This document shows positions 48,241-60,812 of a stretch of 64,000 nucleotides of DNA, one piece after another (the stretch's first letter is position 1; every line of letters starts with the position of its first letter). A program made the position numbers and the translations under genes. The notes under the pieces were generated by a model that was given only the letters and a program-made list of their open reading frames with translations, was not told the origin of the DNA and did no database searches. The DNA comes from Pyrocephalus nanus (Eukaryota > Chordata > Aves > Passeriformes > Tyrannidae). The stretch covers positions 24,286,977-24,350,976 of the forward strand of contig CM076259.1 in the NCBI GenBank assembly GCA_038380795.1. The letters run 5' to 3'.

Positions 48241-51200
48241 GTTGATGGTTATTACCGCTTTGGATCAGCATGTTGTATTTGCCTGGATCTAATATTTTTC
48301 ATGCCCTTGCTGCTGTTACTGCTGCTGTGCACTAAAGCTGTAATATGTTAGGTAAATCCCAGATTACTCTTAAACAAACACAAGCTCTGGGTTATGAATG
48401 CTTCCTTCTCAGTCTTTTCAGGGCAGGAGAGAAGGATGGTAGTCTCCTTTGTTCCAACTCTTCTGTAACAAGGAATTGTTTTGAAAGACACCCACTATCT
48501 GCTTTTTATACTCCAAATCAAAATTTCACCTTTTCCCCTCCTTAAGACTCTCTTTTAAGGCTATTTTCTAATTAAGAACAAGAGGCAAAATTTTTCCAAC
48601 ATGCAACCCAGTGATAGGATACTAGTGGAGAATTTGGTCGTACAGGATTTGAAGCTCATTAGATAGCCAGCTCAAAGTCCTGGCTGAGGTGAAAAGCTGT
48701 GCTGGTGCTGAAATGACAGCCATGATATTTTCCCATCACCAGTCCACACAGTAGCAATTTATGGAGTTTGGATGCAATTGCTGGCAATGACTTAACTGCC
48801 AGCATGGACACAACAAATCAGTTTCAGCACCATGTCAGCTCTCTGATTAAATTGTGGATCTTAGAAGGCCTAGCCTCACGGGATCTGTATATAAGGACAA
48901 AGGCAGACATGAGTGTTGCCAGGGCCACATACAGGTGAGAAATGGATAGGGGCACAGATCTGCGCAGCCACACAACCATTCCTGTGCCCCACGACTTGGA
49001 GTGTGATGTCAGACAAAGCTAATGAGGGGGAACAGACCTGTCTGATCCCTCTCCTTCAGGCTGTGTGTGAAATTCATGCTTGGGTATTACCTAGGGAGAT
49101 GCCATCTGTTTTGTCTGGGTCAAGGATATGCTGCCCTTCCATTAGGGCAAATCTAAGCAAGAAAACTGAGGCAGGTAGAAGCTAAAGCCAGAAGCAGGGA
49201 GCTAGAAGGGAGTGATTTTTTTATACCTGTAGGTCTGGTCCAGATGGGATCAGGTAAGAGGATGAGGAAGACCTGCCAGCTTAAGTAAGCATGGAGATGG
49301 AGGCTCACAGAACCCGGTCCAGAGGACGGGAGTGAGGAGGGGTAGGAAGCTCCTGCCAAATAGGGCTATGCTACAAGAAGAAAGATTAGCTAACAGCTGA
49401 AGAACTGACTGTAACAGCAACATCCAGTTCAATAAACTTCCAGCATACACTAACATTATTTTTCAGATGCGTACAAGGTACCTAAACCCATAGTACCTAA
49501 ATGCTTTCTATAGATCATAGCATATCATTAAAGTTAACCATGTGCTTGTTTTCCCAATGTACTATCTGCAGCACAGTAGTTACCCCAAGTATAGACACCC
49601 AAGGAAAAGGCAGAGCTGTATGAAACAGCTAGAAAACACTCTGCAACAGAAGTCTGGTTTAAACAAGCCTGACCTTCCCTTTTGGGTCCATAAACACCTG
49701 CTGTGATGCTTCTGCATGTGTCCATGCAACATCTTGCAAATCTAGCCTAGGATAGGCTTTGCAGATGAACAGAAGATTTAAATTAAGGAAAGACTAAGCA
49801 AAGATGGTGCAGCCAAGAGTGATTTCCCCTTCTCCCTTCCACAGATAAGATGCAGCAGGCAGATGGGATAACTCTCATCTCAGTTACACAGGAACAGCCC
49901 TGAAGGCAGTCCACAATCCTTCAGAGGGCATTGCTGTGATTGTGATCAAAACCTGTCCAAAGGCTGCTAAAAGTGAAACCAACTTCTGTTCCTTAAATAT
50001 CCCAAACCTCAAATAATATTTGCGTTAACAGCAGAACCACAGTCTCGAGTAGAAGGTGCAGGAATATCCAGGTTCTTGTATCAAATCTACCCTTAGCAGT
50101 AGCTCTAACACTGAGTATTAAGCTAAAAAGATATGTTGCATGAATAATTTACAGACTTTGCACAGGGTCTTTTTTGCCCCTTCAACTAAAAATAAGAAAC
50201 CCCACACACTCCCTCTGATTTCATTTTCATTGCATATAACACGAGCATTTCTCCCAAGGTCTATGAAAGACAGAGTCTGCATTCTTTGTGACTCACTGAG
50301 CTATCATCTGGTGACTGAAGGTGTAAGACAGACCAGATGTCGACTGGGGTTACTTGAAAATGCTACTGTCTGCAGGGCCTGCAGAGCAGCCTGTTACCAA
50401 ATGCACAGGGGAAGGTGCCACCTTCTCAGACCTGCCAGGGAAACTATTTGTATGACCATTCCCTAACCCATAGCAGTTAAAATAAAGCAGATTAGAGCTG
50501 AGTAGAATCATTGTCATGGGCACTGCTTTGGCAAACAGCTCACATTAACATCTGTGTGGCATAAGCTGGCTGTAGAAGGGTAGGCAACCTCTTCCACTGC
50601 TCCAGCTGGATTCAGAAAGGGACATGCACTCTGGATCAGACTAGGACTAATCATCTTATTTCTAAAAAGAATCAGAAGCTTCCTTTTGGCATAATCCCCT
50701 AAATCTTTCTAGCTACTTTTCTGTTTCCTAGGGCACAGTGCTTCCAGTTTTCAGAAGAATGCTGATGCACTCTTGCAGCGAAGGAGGAGGCTTGCAAGAG
50801 AGGCCACCAGATTGCCTGCCACAGTGCTGAAAGGCACAGGGAAATCTGACACTGTCTTTCCCTAGAGTCTTAGGGGCTCAGATCAGTTGCTAAAACACAT
50901 TCATGTAAAGCCATGTCCACATGACATAAATCTGCCATTCTAGAAGGGCCCAGGTATCCTGTTGGTCTTTGGTAATGTGCAGCTTTCTTAAAAACACATG
51001 AGCATCTTTAGCAGGGGAAAAGGCCATTCAATTTACACTACTGAACTGAGCTATCAGCTCAGCAATTCACAAGTGTTTTTTTTTCCTGGCAATGATTAGG
51101 GCAAATGTCAGCCAGAGGCAAAAGTTTCTAGATCACATTCAATGAATGCACTTGAAAATGTTATATGAAACAATATGGGCACCTGAGGAATGTGGGTTTG

Positions 51201-51591
51201 CCTTTATCTGTAAAGATAAAAGATTCATCTAGACACACACAGGGATTTTCAAAAGTATTTAGCAGCCAGCATGCAGGATCCTAACTTCTACTCCAAACAG
51301 CACCAAGGCAAATTAAAGCATCCTGTCAGACACCTTTGGTGACTTTCAAAACTTCAGCCCCTCACACCAAACAGCAACACAAAGCTCCAAGCAAGAGGAG
51401 AGTTTACAACCCCCAGACAGAGGCCTAGCACAAATGCAGTCAGGCAACAGAGGTAAGAGCATACAACTACATCCTCTGCATCTGCTGCTACACAACACTT
51501 TGCTAGAGGTCATGAAATATGTGTGGCTAGGCAAGCTGGGCAAGGATAAAGCCACAGCTCTGCTTTGCAATACTACGTAATCAGCTCTGTC
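48241..51591. other. About 3.3 kb with no recognised gene
   Basis: No gene or repeat family is recognised. The piece 48640-48870 is non-repetitive and contains balanced A/T-rich motifs (GCAATTTATGG near 48754, CTGATTAAATTG near 48843), so it may be regulatory. A 108-codon frame at 50140-50466 has a run of Cys and His residues in its C-terminal half, but no spacing that I recognise as a zinc finger. Confidence 0.35.
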
Positions 51592-51727
51592 AGAGATTCA
51601 TAGGATGGTCTGGGTTGGAAGGGACCTTAAAGATCCCCTAGTTCCAACCCCCTGCCACCTTCTACTAAACCCAGTTGCTCAGGGCCCCACCCAATCTGGC
51701 CTTGAACACTTCCAGGGATGGGGCATG
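51592..51727 (-). mobile_element. CR1 LINE 3' end, antisense
   Basis: Begins GATTCATAGGATGGTCTGGG and runs through GTTGGAAGGGACCTTAAAGA, then AACCCCCTGCC and TTGAACACTTCCAGGGATGG. This is the reverse complement of an avian CR1 3' untranslated end, about 135 bp, truncated at its 5' side. It is somewhat closer to the typical family sequence than the copy at 43.0 kb. Confidence 0.95.
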
Positions 51728-52019
51728 AAACTTTATGAGTGTAATGGGAAAAAAATTTTTTTCAACTCTTACCCCAGCATGCAACGTAACATTTTTTCCT
51801 AATAGGGGAGACTCAAATTTAAATCTAAATCCAAAGAAAGAAAAAACAATCGTAATTTCACTCCTCCTCACTCCTCAAATTATTAATTCTCTCTTCCAAA
51901 GCACAATGACTTACCTACACCCTCTTTATTTTATTAATTACACTTAACCAGTCAGAGGCAGGGAAGGAGGAGACCAATGCCATGTAAATGCTGACCCGTC
52001 ACCTTTTACCACTAAATGA
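51728..52019. other. Unannotated spacer
   Basis: A/T-rich sequence with no recognised feature. Confidence 0.4.
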
Positions 52020-52204
52020 CAAACACACTTAGGAAATCCAATTAGTGGGGAATCCACAGGATGCAATTTGTTCATAAGCAGAAATCACTGAATAGTTCGG
52101 CAAATGCACACGTAAAATGAACATTTGTTCAACAGTGGATAAACACACTGCATCGATTAGACAGGTAGCTGCTAAAAGTTTGTTTGTCTCTCCCACATTA
52201 GTCA
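52020..52204. promoter_or_regulatory. Candidate conserved non-coding DNA (weak)
   Basis: Non-repetitive sequence with CCAATTAGTG near 52038 and CGATTAGACAG near 52154, both homeodomain-type cores. A further non-repetitive block with CTAATTTCC and CTAATCAGATCACC lies at about 52550-52590. The inference is from motif density only. Confidence 0.25.
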
Positions 52205-52254
52205 AATGAGGGGATAGATAGACAAGTAGATAGGTTGACAGACAGATAGATAGA
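52205..52254. repeat. Degenerate GATA/GACA microsatellite
   Basis: About 50 bases of interspersed ATAGATAG, GACAAGTAG and GACAGACAG units, an imperfect mixture of GATA and GACA tetranucleotides. Confidence 0.8.
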
Positions 52255-52679
52255 ATTGTTCCTGCAAAACTGCAGGTTGCATTTTCAGGAAGGTGGTTTG
52301 GGTAAAATCGATAAACCAATTTCTGGGAACTGGAGTGCCGCCCATCACAAGAAAAAGGCCCCTGAAACCACCCCAAGCTCAGTTGTGAGATCTCCCTTCA
52401 TGGGTTTCAATGAGAGTGAAATTGAGTGACTTCAATAATTTCATGCTGGGTTATGGAAGGGAGGTGAGGAAGGGTGAGTTCCCAACCATCTAATAGGTCT
52501 CTAACAGCTCGATAATTGGCCCATCCTGTGGGTGATTAAGGATGAAAATAACTAATTTCCGCTCATCTTACAGACTAATCAGATCACCTCACCCCTATCA
52601 TTTTCTCCTCTATTTAAAGACACAGTCGCCTTCTTTCTGGCATCAAAGGCTAGCAGGATGCAATTATTTAAGTTAGTAA
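52255..52679. other. Unannotated spacer with TAAT-containing block
   Basis: Non-repetitive DNA. The TAAT-core block at about 52545-52600 is the only notable part. Confidence 0.3.
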
Positions 52680-53530
52680 AGGAAATAGTTCCGGCTGGTG
52701 TTAGTGAGTTAAGATACCAACTGGTTGCTTTGTAATAAGCCTTTTACTTCTGGTTGCTTCTGCATTGCTCCAGCCTCATGTGCAGCATAGGAATATCTCT
52801 ACAGCAACCCAGTGCTGTGTGCTGGAAAGAGGGAGGGTTTGGCTCAAACCCGAACCAAAATCTGAATATCACAGTGCTTGGGTATCATCCCTAGCTTTGG
52901 CTTCCTAGCTGTGCTTTCAAGAATTTGCCTGGTATGTGACTCCTTGTCAGAAGGTCAACTTTCATCACTATTGCTGGCCTTTAAATGTGTGAGTAGCAGT
53001 CAATCACTTAAAGTATAAAAGCTGAGTCCCCTTTCATGCAGTCGGGTTCTTCTGACATAACCCTTCTTGAGGGGTGTGTATAGAGATTCCTCCCTTGGGC
53101 TGGGAACACCCCTCAAGGTTAATCCTTCAGGTTGAGAGAGAGATCTCCCCATAAGCATTGGTAAGGGTGAGTTACATCAAATCTCTACTTAATAATTAAA
53201 TTTTTTTGCTAGCTTTAATATAACTGCTTCAATAATTGCTTTGTTACAGTGCACTAAACTACTTTATTCTATATTATACTCTACTAGTAGATTCTAGCAT
53301 TTATATTGTGCAGTAAATAGTTCTGATTAAGCTCTTTTGTCTGATCATTTGTAATAATAAAATATTCATTTATATAAATATTCTCATTTTGCCAATCATT
53401 AAAAGCTGTGGGACAAAAGTGATTCAATCACACCTCTATAATTCCTTAAATTTAAACTATTGACATAATCCAAGGCTAAGACTGGATGCAGCTGCACCTA
53501 TACTCCTCTCCGAGAAAGGGTTTAGAAAGC
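52680..53530 (+). mobile_element. Probable ERV LTR or LTR-proximal fragment
   Basis: The block carries a TATA box (TATAAAA, 53014-53020), preceded by about 300 bp of non-coding U3-like DNA. A G/C-balanced stretch follows (GGGTTCTTCTGAC near 53044, then AGGTTAATCCTTCAGGTTGA), then a very A/T-rich part with AATAAA at about 53356. The tail around 53409-53440 (TGTGGGACAAAAGTGATTCA) and the sequence after it read like an avian ERVL-type LTR end and internal start. Splice-like signals lie inside it: G|GTAAGG at 53160/53161 and TTGCTTTGTTACAG ending at 53249. I could not fix the left edge or a target duplication, and the right edge may be near 53431 (CACA). Identification is from recalled avian repeat patterns. 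Confidence 0.5.
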
Positions 53531-54286
53531 AAGACAGTCCTTTCTGCACTTCGTGACTCAACGGCAGAGCTTTTGAATAAATTTTGTCTAAGCCTTCCAC
53601 TGTCCCATGACAGCCAGGAGCAGGCAAGAGGCTACAGTGATGAAATTAAGGGCTGGACAAATCCCACTTGAACTGGGGATCTCATTTTACCAACCTCAAT
53701 TGTGTTATTTCCTACATTGCTCAATGCAGCACTAATCATTTTGTCACAGTTCAGGCAGCCCTTGTCTAGACTCATTGTCATGCCTCTACAGAACCTCTCT
53801 TAGGGAGGTTCACAGACATTGGTTCTTCATGTCCCACCTGTATACATAGGTCTAAAAAGACATTCTGGTTTATGTGGGCATTTGGTACCTCTTGGTTTAG
53901 TGCTAAACTGAGTACTGGCAGGAAAGGCATAAGTGATAGGAAGACTTGTCTGACAACTGTTTTTGACTAATCCACACTATAAAAGAAGCAGTGAGGTCAT
54001 CCTCCAGTAGAAATATTTATACCTGCTTTCTCCAGAGACTCCTGTGAAGAACTTATGGAGACCCCAGAGAAGCACAGGGAAACCCTCAAGCTCATGTCTC
54101 TGTCCCCAAGTGAGAAGCCTGCAGTACACTGCTTTAAATCATAAATTCCATTCTCCACACTCCTCTGCAGGATGCCCTAAAACAGTCCAGGCTCAGGAGA
54201 TTACAGCATGGTGTAACCCATGCCCCTAAGGAAAAAGAAAGCAAGATTTTTTCCTGAGAGAGAAGAAGAGAAAAGCTCGAAAACAG
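53531..54286. other. Unannotated spacer
   Basis: No feature is recognised. From 54229 to 54286 the plus strand becomes A/G-rich, leading into the poly(A) run. Confidence 0.4.

Positions 54287-54320
<34 letters not shown>
54287..54320. repeat. Poly(A) run of 34
   Basis: Thirty-four consecutive A residues follow an A/G-rich stretch. It could be the tail of a plus-strand retroposed copy, but nothing recognisable precedes it. A 128-codon plus-strand frame (54220-54606) reads through it as poly-Lys and is not a gene. Confidence 0.95.
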
Positions 54321-54326
<6 letters not shown>

Positions 54327-57300
54327 TGGCAGAGATTTCTTCTATCTTGCTTGCTATTCCGGGTACCAAACACACTCTTTTAAAAGTCTGCAAAGAGCAA
54401 ACTATGGTTCATACAGAAAACTCAAGCACAGCTGTTTCAATACCATGAGTCTCTGTCATGAGACCAAAGATCAAGACGGTGGAACTGAGACTGAGACCTT
54501 ACTGGTGGCCTTGGCACTGCTGTTCCTTTACATTGAGCAATTAAGCAGTATTCACAGATGGAGAACTCCACTCCTGGAGTTGAATTGGGTCAGTTCACTG
54601 GCATAATTCTGATTATTTTCAAAGAATGCCAGTGTCAAGCCCTGTTTCCCTGAATGTAGCAGAAACCATAATGAACAGCAGTTTTCTCCCTCATTATTTT
54701 CAGGTCTACTTCTCCAGTTAGTTCTGTGTCCAACACATCTTATCTACCTGCTTGATTTCAGTGACACATTCACAACTGCTTCCCTCACTTCATTTTATCC
54801 CTGCTTTTGCTGCTATTACCCTGGAAACCTCTTGGCCCTTATAATTTTTGCCTCATGCCTTAAGCAGTAGCCCTTCCTTCACCTCCAGAAAGGACAGTTT
54901 CATTGTGCCTGGAAGGAAAGATCCAAATCGCAGACCCTGACTTTCATCATATCCTCGCCAAGAAGGATGTCAATGTTGTGGCTTCTTGATAGGACTTCTT
55001 TTTCAGGCACATCCTTTACTGCTTCTCCTACGGAACTAAAAAGACATCCTCTCCCCAGAAGAAAGCCATTGATGCACACATAGCACTACACACGCTCATT
55101 CAAAAGAGATGAACAAGGCTGTAGGTATGACAAGCCAAAACTTCAACCACTCATCCCACTCTCATCAAAAGCACATCTCTGTTCAGAACATAATGATCCC
55201 ACAGCAGAAATAGCTGCTATTATTCCCTATCATCACAGCTTCCCTATTTCTCACCAAATGTACCCCATCTCCAGCCACCATATGCAGCCTAGGCAGGCTG
55301 CCAGCTCATTTTGTGTGTACTGCTCTGCAGTGCTAGAATTTTCAATCAGAAGCAGGCCTGGAAGCTAATGGCAAACATGTCCATGCAAGGACATCCCCCT
55401 GATTTTCAGTTTGGGCTCCTGTGTGATTACTAACATCCTCAGACAACCCATCAACAAAGATGATGGAACACCAGTCATGTGTGAGGCAGGGGTTGAAGGC
55501 TGGCTTCAGCTTTACCAAGGCTTTGGTGCCCATTACAGTGTGCAAGAACATTTCTGGATGCTCTCTGGGCAATTGTTTCAGAGGTTCAGGGAAGTACAGG
55601 TACAGGGCTGCGGAGCTGTCACAACCTGAATGAGTGAGACTTTAAACTTCTCAGCTGAAACACCTCCGAAGTACAGCTCAGAGAATTAAACCCTCCTGCC
55701 CCTTTCAAGGGCTCTCATGTCTCCCTGGCAGTAGAAAGGCCACTGTCATTAACTGCTTCACTGCTGGCTTATAGAAGGGGAAAGCAAAAGCAACTTATGG
55801 AAAAGCACACTGAGGATTTTATCTTGGCACCTCAGCGTGGCATCTGTGGTTCATCAGTGAAGCTTGTGAAAACATTCCCATTTGCATTACCTTTGGTTCT
55901 ACCCTACTTGCATCATTCACATGAGTTTGAAAGGAGACCATAAGCAAGATGGGGGTCCCACAAAATAACGAAAGGGTTAAGTCACCCTTTGACAAACTAA
56001 GGCAAATAGAGCAAATCGTAATAGCAAATATTTTGTGCCATGACATGTGGGTCTATTTCTCCCCTTCATCTCAGCTTGTGAAATATCCCTGTGCAAATGG
56101 CAATTTCCTTGTTTCATGCTATCAGAATTTGTGTGAGAAATATACACATTTTGATGGTAGAGTGACCCCAAATATTCAGTTTGTGAGCTGCAGTGCTGAG
56201 TCCCAGCTGACCACACTTGGCAACTTCCTGCTTATCCATCATCCTGCTGATAAGCATTTCCAGTATGAAAACGTACTTGTGCGGTTTTCATCTAAATTCT
56301 CTTGATTGCAAGCTCTTTCTCAGTCCTCAAGTTAGCAATTCACTTCTAGATATCAGCAATACCTAACACCCCTTGAATTCCAAGACAGCACACTGGGAAA
56401 AAGAGGGTGTGGAGGAAAGGAAGGAAACCACACACTCAAAGAGAATTTTTATGAGAAAATTACACAGATATGAAATTACACTTTTTTAAAAGGTTTGCCA
56501 AGCTCCAGGGTGGAGCCAGCAGCAAGGTATCAAGTGCAGAGAGTCTTACTTTCAGGTTTCCTTGCAAGTATCTCACATAGCTCTGGTCCTCCATTCAGCG
56601 CACATTTGAGTATGCACTTAGAAATTCTTATTCCTAATGCCCAGAAGGCTATTCCAGCTTTTCCAGAGAGACTTATAGTAACAGTCTTCAGCATGCACAT
56701 AAGGAAACACAGGCTTACACACGACTGAATAAAGACAGAGTGCTAATTGAGGTCTTCATTAGTTATTGTGTGTGTGTACTCATAGGATGGTTCAACTTCC
56801 CTGTTCTGTTGCACTTTCCCTTGCAAGTTGTCACTGCAGCTGGGCTTGCATCCCTTCTCCAGCACAATGCACCACGTTCGCTCACAGAATTGATCTGCCC
56901 TGAAAACCACTTCTCTCACATTTCTAAATCTCTTGGCGTAAAACCTGTTATTCTCTTGACATTAGGCTATTCAATATCTGTCACTTCCCCCCCTTAAAAA
57001 AAATTGACTTCCGAGTGACATTATATGATAAGCAGTTATATACTGAGACTTCTAACCAGATGGAGCCCTTCCATCACTGGAGGCAACACAGAGCACGTGG
57101 GATAAATGCTCGGCAGCACAGAGTCCCTCCACTTGCTGCCTCACAGAAGGAGCTGCTCCTTGCCTCACAAAACCCTGCTGTTTGTACCTGCTACACCGCT
57201 TTCAGAAACAGACTCTCTACATGAATATCTGCAACAGTCCCAGTGCCAGAAAGGCTGGTGCTCCCTAGGGTATATTTGCAACCAGATTCAAACCCTCTTT

Positions 57301-58341
57301 TTTCTCTGCTACCCTATTTTACCAATTCATACCTCATATTGCAGTATTACTGTTGGACAGAAATTTGGCCCAGCAACTTCTGGGACTGGAGCAGGATCTA
57401 ACGGACTGTTCCAAACCTGGAAATGTATCCATGGTGTATCTTACCCTGAGGAAACCCTAATCTCTTTGCAAACAAAGGGATGTAAGTTGTTCAACACAAA
57501 ACACATATGCCTCCAGAATGTAAAACAATACAGAACCATGGTATGTGTGAGTTTGGACTGAAAGCAGTTAATAATCCACTGAAAGAAAAGAGCAAACCAC
57601 AGAGGGAGACTGGCTATTGCCAAGACACCAGGACGAAACATTTAGTTTTCTGGTCAGTAGATCCAAGAGGCCCAGGATGTCAGTCATGCACTGCAGCTGG
57701 TTGCAGCCATTTCTGCCAGCCCCGTGCCCTGTCCTGTTGTACCAGGACAGAGCACTTCTGGCTAGAACTCACCTGAGCCACCCAAGCTCCTGTACCCTCT
57801 TGTGTTTTAATGGGAGTTGCAGGACCGCTCGAGGATCAAAAATAACTAACATTATTATTAACATAATAGCAGTCAAAATAGGGAAAAGGAACTCATACTT
57901 TCAGCATCTTAAAGTAGAGTTTTTCTGGGTTGTAAAAACAGCCCACCCTGCCAGCAGTTTCTCATGGAACTTAGTTCTGCCGTAAAATGCTAATCAGCCT
58001 GAACAGTCACGTCCACCCTGCACCATATCTTTTTATGAGCACATTAACATGGTCGTTAGGAAGAGGGGACTCATATGGACACAAATACATACCACAATCA
58101 TTTATTTCCCCCCTCTAACTCCATCCTGAGTTACTCTAACTCATTTTCAGGAAGCAGTTTTCCTTTCCCTCCTTTGAGGCTGTTTCTGTTTTCCAGAAAC
58201 CCAGACATGCCCAGACAACCAAGCTGTTGTGTCACCATAGTTCATCATTTATCCCCTATGACAGGTGTCATAGGAGTAGGTAGAGCCACCTCCTCCATAA
58301 GGGAGAACACTCATGCTCTCTGGGATCTTCATGAGGAGTCA
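54321..58341. other. About 4 kb with no recognised gene
   Basis: The notable open frames are 118 codons at 55949-56305 (plus), 151 codons at 57106-57561 (plus) and 122 codons at 57617-57985 (plus). None contains a domain I recognise, and each overlaps other frames. The piece 55850-56300 is non-repetitive, A/T-rich sequence and may be regulatory. No repeat family is recognised. Confidence 0.4.
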
Positions 58342-58914
58342 TGTTGAAATAAAATACTAATGAGAAGGTTAAAAGTTAAAAATGCACTGAATCACTGAAG
58401 TATAACACAGGGCAAACAAAAGGATTTATGAAGAATGAGAGAATAACCAAATAAGTAAGAACCAAGAGCCATGACCTGAGAAATAAGAACAGGAGGATGC
58501 TATAAATCAAACTACAAAGCCAAAGAACAAGTTATCTTGAACTTGTGCCCATTAACATAGTAAAATGCCCACGCATAGGCTATGATCGCCCCTTACTCAT
58601 ATAAGCCACATCCTCTGCATACGCACAGAATATGCATGGTAAAATAAATGTGTGCTGTACCTTTAAATGGAGACAAAAGAATGAAAAGCCAGGGACTATA
58701 GCTTTAGGTTGTTAGGCATACAGGAAATGCCAATTTTTCATTGTTCCAAGTGTATAAAAATGTGCAGCTGGCATACTGAAGGGCTGCTAGCTTCGTGGAT
58801 TTACCACCTATTACCCATCTCTGCACAGATATGAAACAAAATCAAATATCTTGACTCTGTGTGTGGATTGGCTTCTTGGACACTGGGTTAAAGAACCCTG
58901 TTTTAAGGATAACA
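58342..58914 (+). mobile_element. Solo LTR with TG...CA ends and target duplication
   Basis: A 573-bp block begins TGTTGAAATAA and ends GGATAACA, so the termini form the short inverted pair TGTT/AACA. It is flanked by GAGTCA (58336-58341) and GTGTCA (58915-58920), a 6-bp duplication with one mismatch. Inside are a TATA box TATAAAAA at 58753-58760 and a U3-like upstream part. The R/U5-like part includes CTCTGCACAGATATGAAAC and a TTGACTCTGTGTGTGGATTGG stretch that I associate with bird ERV LTRs. AATAAA at 58643-58648 lies upstream of the TATA box, so it is probably not the poly(A) signal. No retroviral frame follows, so it reads as a solo LTR. A 6-bp duplication suggests a class II (alpha/beta-type) integrase. 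Confidence 0.75.
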
Positions 58915-60679
58915 GTGTCACGTGGATCACTAGATGCAGCTATCTTTGTTCAGAGTAAGGGCCTGTCAAAGATTTGATAAAAGTCACCTTTTTCCTTCAG
59001 ACACCAAAAACGATCCCTCTGAATGTGATATAAAGATAGAACCGGGAATAAAGTTTGGTGATTCAGATACAGAGATACAGGTCACTGCCACTCAAGCTAA
59101 GAGAGAGCTAAAGCCAATTTTAGGAGTAGATAGCCAATCTCTAGAGGACACCTTCACACACACAGGCAGTGTGAAGCAGAGTAAAGGACAGGAAATAACT
59201 GAGAGCAAAGAGCACAAGGATATTGTTCGTGGGGGTGTAACCCCCTGACTAGTAGGGGAGATGATGATCCCCACCTCTGCATTCATGGCACCCAGAAACA
59301 AAGCGTTGCTAGCAGGCCTGCAGCATCACTGCATCCTGCTGACTTAGTCCCCTGCTTACCAGAGCTAACAGCATCCACTTGGGTGAAACAAGAATAAGGC
59401 TGTAGGAGCTTTAGTGCAAATGATTTCTTTTCCCAATTCTTTCTCTTTCCCCTATCAGTGAATTGTCCCCTCCTTCCATCTCCTATTCATTCCCTATCTC
59501 ACTGTATGCAAACCACAATCCCCCTTTTCTTCTTTCTGCTTTATTTTCCTGAACACTCATTAACTGCTCACAAAGGACCGTGCCTGGCAGATCGGAGCTG
59601 CAATTATCTCCTGGTTCTGACCCGTGTTCAGCGGTCAGAGATTAGCATCAGCAATAATAATGGAGTGGGAGATGCAAGCAGCTGCATGCTGGGGATTTGA
59701 CAAGTGTCCAGACTGCTAGAGCCAACGTGAGGGGAAGGGAATCCACACAGGGGACTGTGTCCTCCTGAAGGTGGAAAGATTGAAATGTACACATCCAATA
59801 GATCCCTCATGCCTGTTCAGGGAAGATGATCAACTTGTCCTCCAGTATTCCAATTGTAAATCCTTATCTGTACTCCCACACATTCCGGTGAGCCCATGAA
59901 CCTAAGGGAGGCACATCTTTCCTGTTGCAGTTACCCTCCTAACTTCAAATGTCACTTTTTCTTTTTTTTTTTTTCACTTGCAAAGTGCAAAAGCCACCAG
60001 GCAAATCATACATATCAGCAAGGAACAATGTCCCAGACTGCTAAAATAACCAATCCTGCCTTTTCCCACCTCCAGTAAAGGACAGGAAAAATATTAGATT
60101 GACTTTCCTGACTTCCAGGGTGCCTTCCCAGTGAGAGTTCCCATGTAACATGCTTTCTGTCCACAGACTCATCTGTTTAGGGCATCCATCCCATCTCCAC
60201 CACCTCAATCCACCATACTGCAGTTAAGATTCCACTGGAGGCTTCAGTGCGGGTCTCCTCATTTCTCTTAGATTTTCCACATCTCTGTTTTCTAAATTCT
60301 GTGGCTTTGTTTGTAGACAGGTTTATGGTTTCTAGTTTTTTGTTACGGCAAGCAGGCAGTATTATTACAAGTCCTGTAATAAGTTTAGAAAAATGGTGGA
60401 TCTTAGGCACAGTCTTTTCTCCTCTATCCATCAACTCTATTAGGGCTGTCTCTGTGTCACATCCTTGGCTGAACCTTCATCGCATCAAGTCCAAGGTGTC
60501 AAAACTTTCCAGGCAGTGTTGGAATTTGCTTGTCACTTAACGCCTTCTGGAAACTACCTTTCCTCCACATACCCCCAGCAGGGATATTGTAGACAAGATT
60601 CAGGGATGTACGAGTTCAGGATGAAACTTATTCTGTTTATCTATTTGGCAATAACATTATGTGCTTAACTGATAGGCAG
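58915..60679. other. Unannotated, about 1.8 kb
   Basis: No gene is supported. A 104-codon frame (58934-59248) directly after the LTR shows no retroviral or other domain that I recognise. The piece 59570-59700 (CAATTATCTCC near 59601, AATAATAATGG near 59653) is non-repetitive and may be regulatory. A T run lies at about 59963-59974. Confidence 0.35.
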
Positions 60680-60812
60680 CAAAAAACCCCAACCCAAACC
60701 AACAAACTAAAAAATGCCAAACCAAAACAAACAACCTCCTCCCCCACAAAAAAAGCCAAAACCAAACACACACCTAAAAACCCCCCAAACCACCACCACC
60801 AACAACAACAAA
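60680..60812. repeat. A/C-only low-complexity tract
   Basis: About 130 bases of the plus strand are nearly all A and C (CCCAACCCAAACC, CAAAACAAACAA and CCACCACCACCAACAACAAC units), with only a few T or G. No fixed period is kept except CCA and CAA triplets at the end. The complementary strand is G/T-rich. Confidence 0.9.

Noticed and set aside
50140..50466. Cys/His-rich 108-codon frame that might be a small zinc-binding protein
   Set aside because: Cysteine spacing does not match a zinc finger I know, and there is no gene context. Likely chance.
54220..54606. 128-codon frame with a poly-lysine run
   Set aside because: The run is translation of a 34-A homopolymer; the flanks show no domain.
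57106..57561. 151-codon open frame
   Set aside because: No recognisable domain, overlapped by other frames, and no sign of splice or promoter signals. Length is within what chance gives in 64 kb.
58934..59248. 104-codon frame directly after the LTR as the start of a retroviral gag
   Set aside because: No gag-like motif, no primer-binding site recognised after the LTR, and the target duplication closes the element at 58914.
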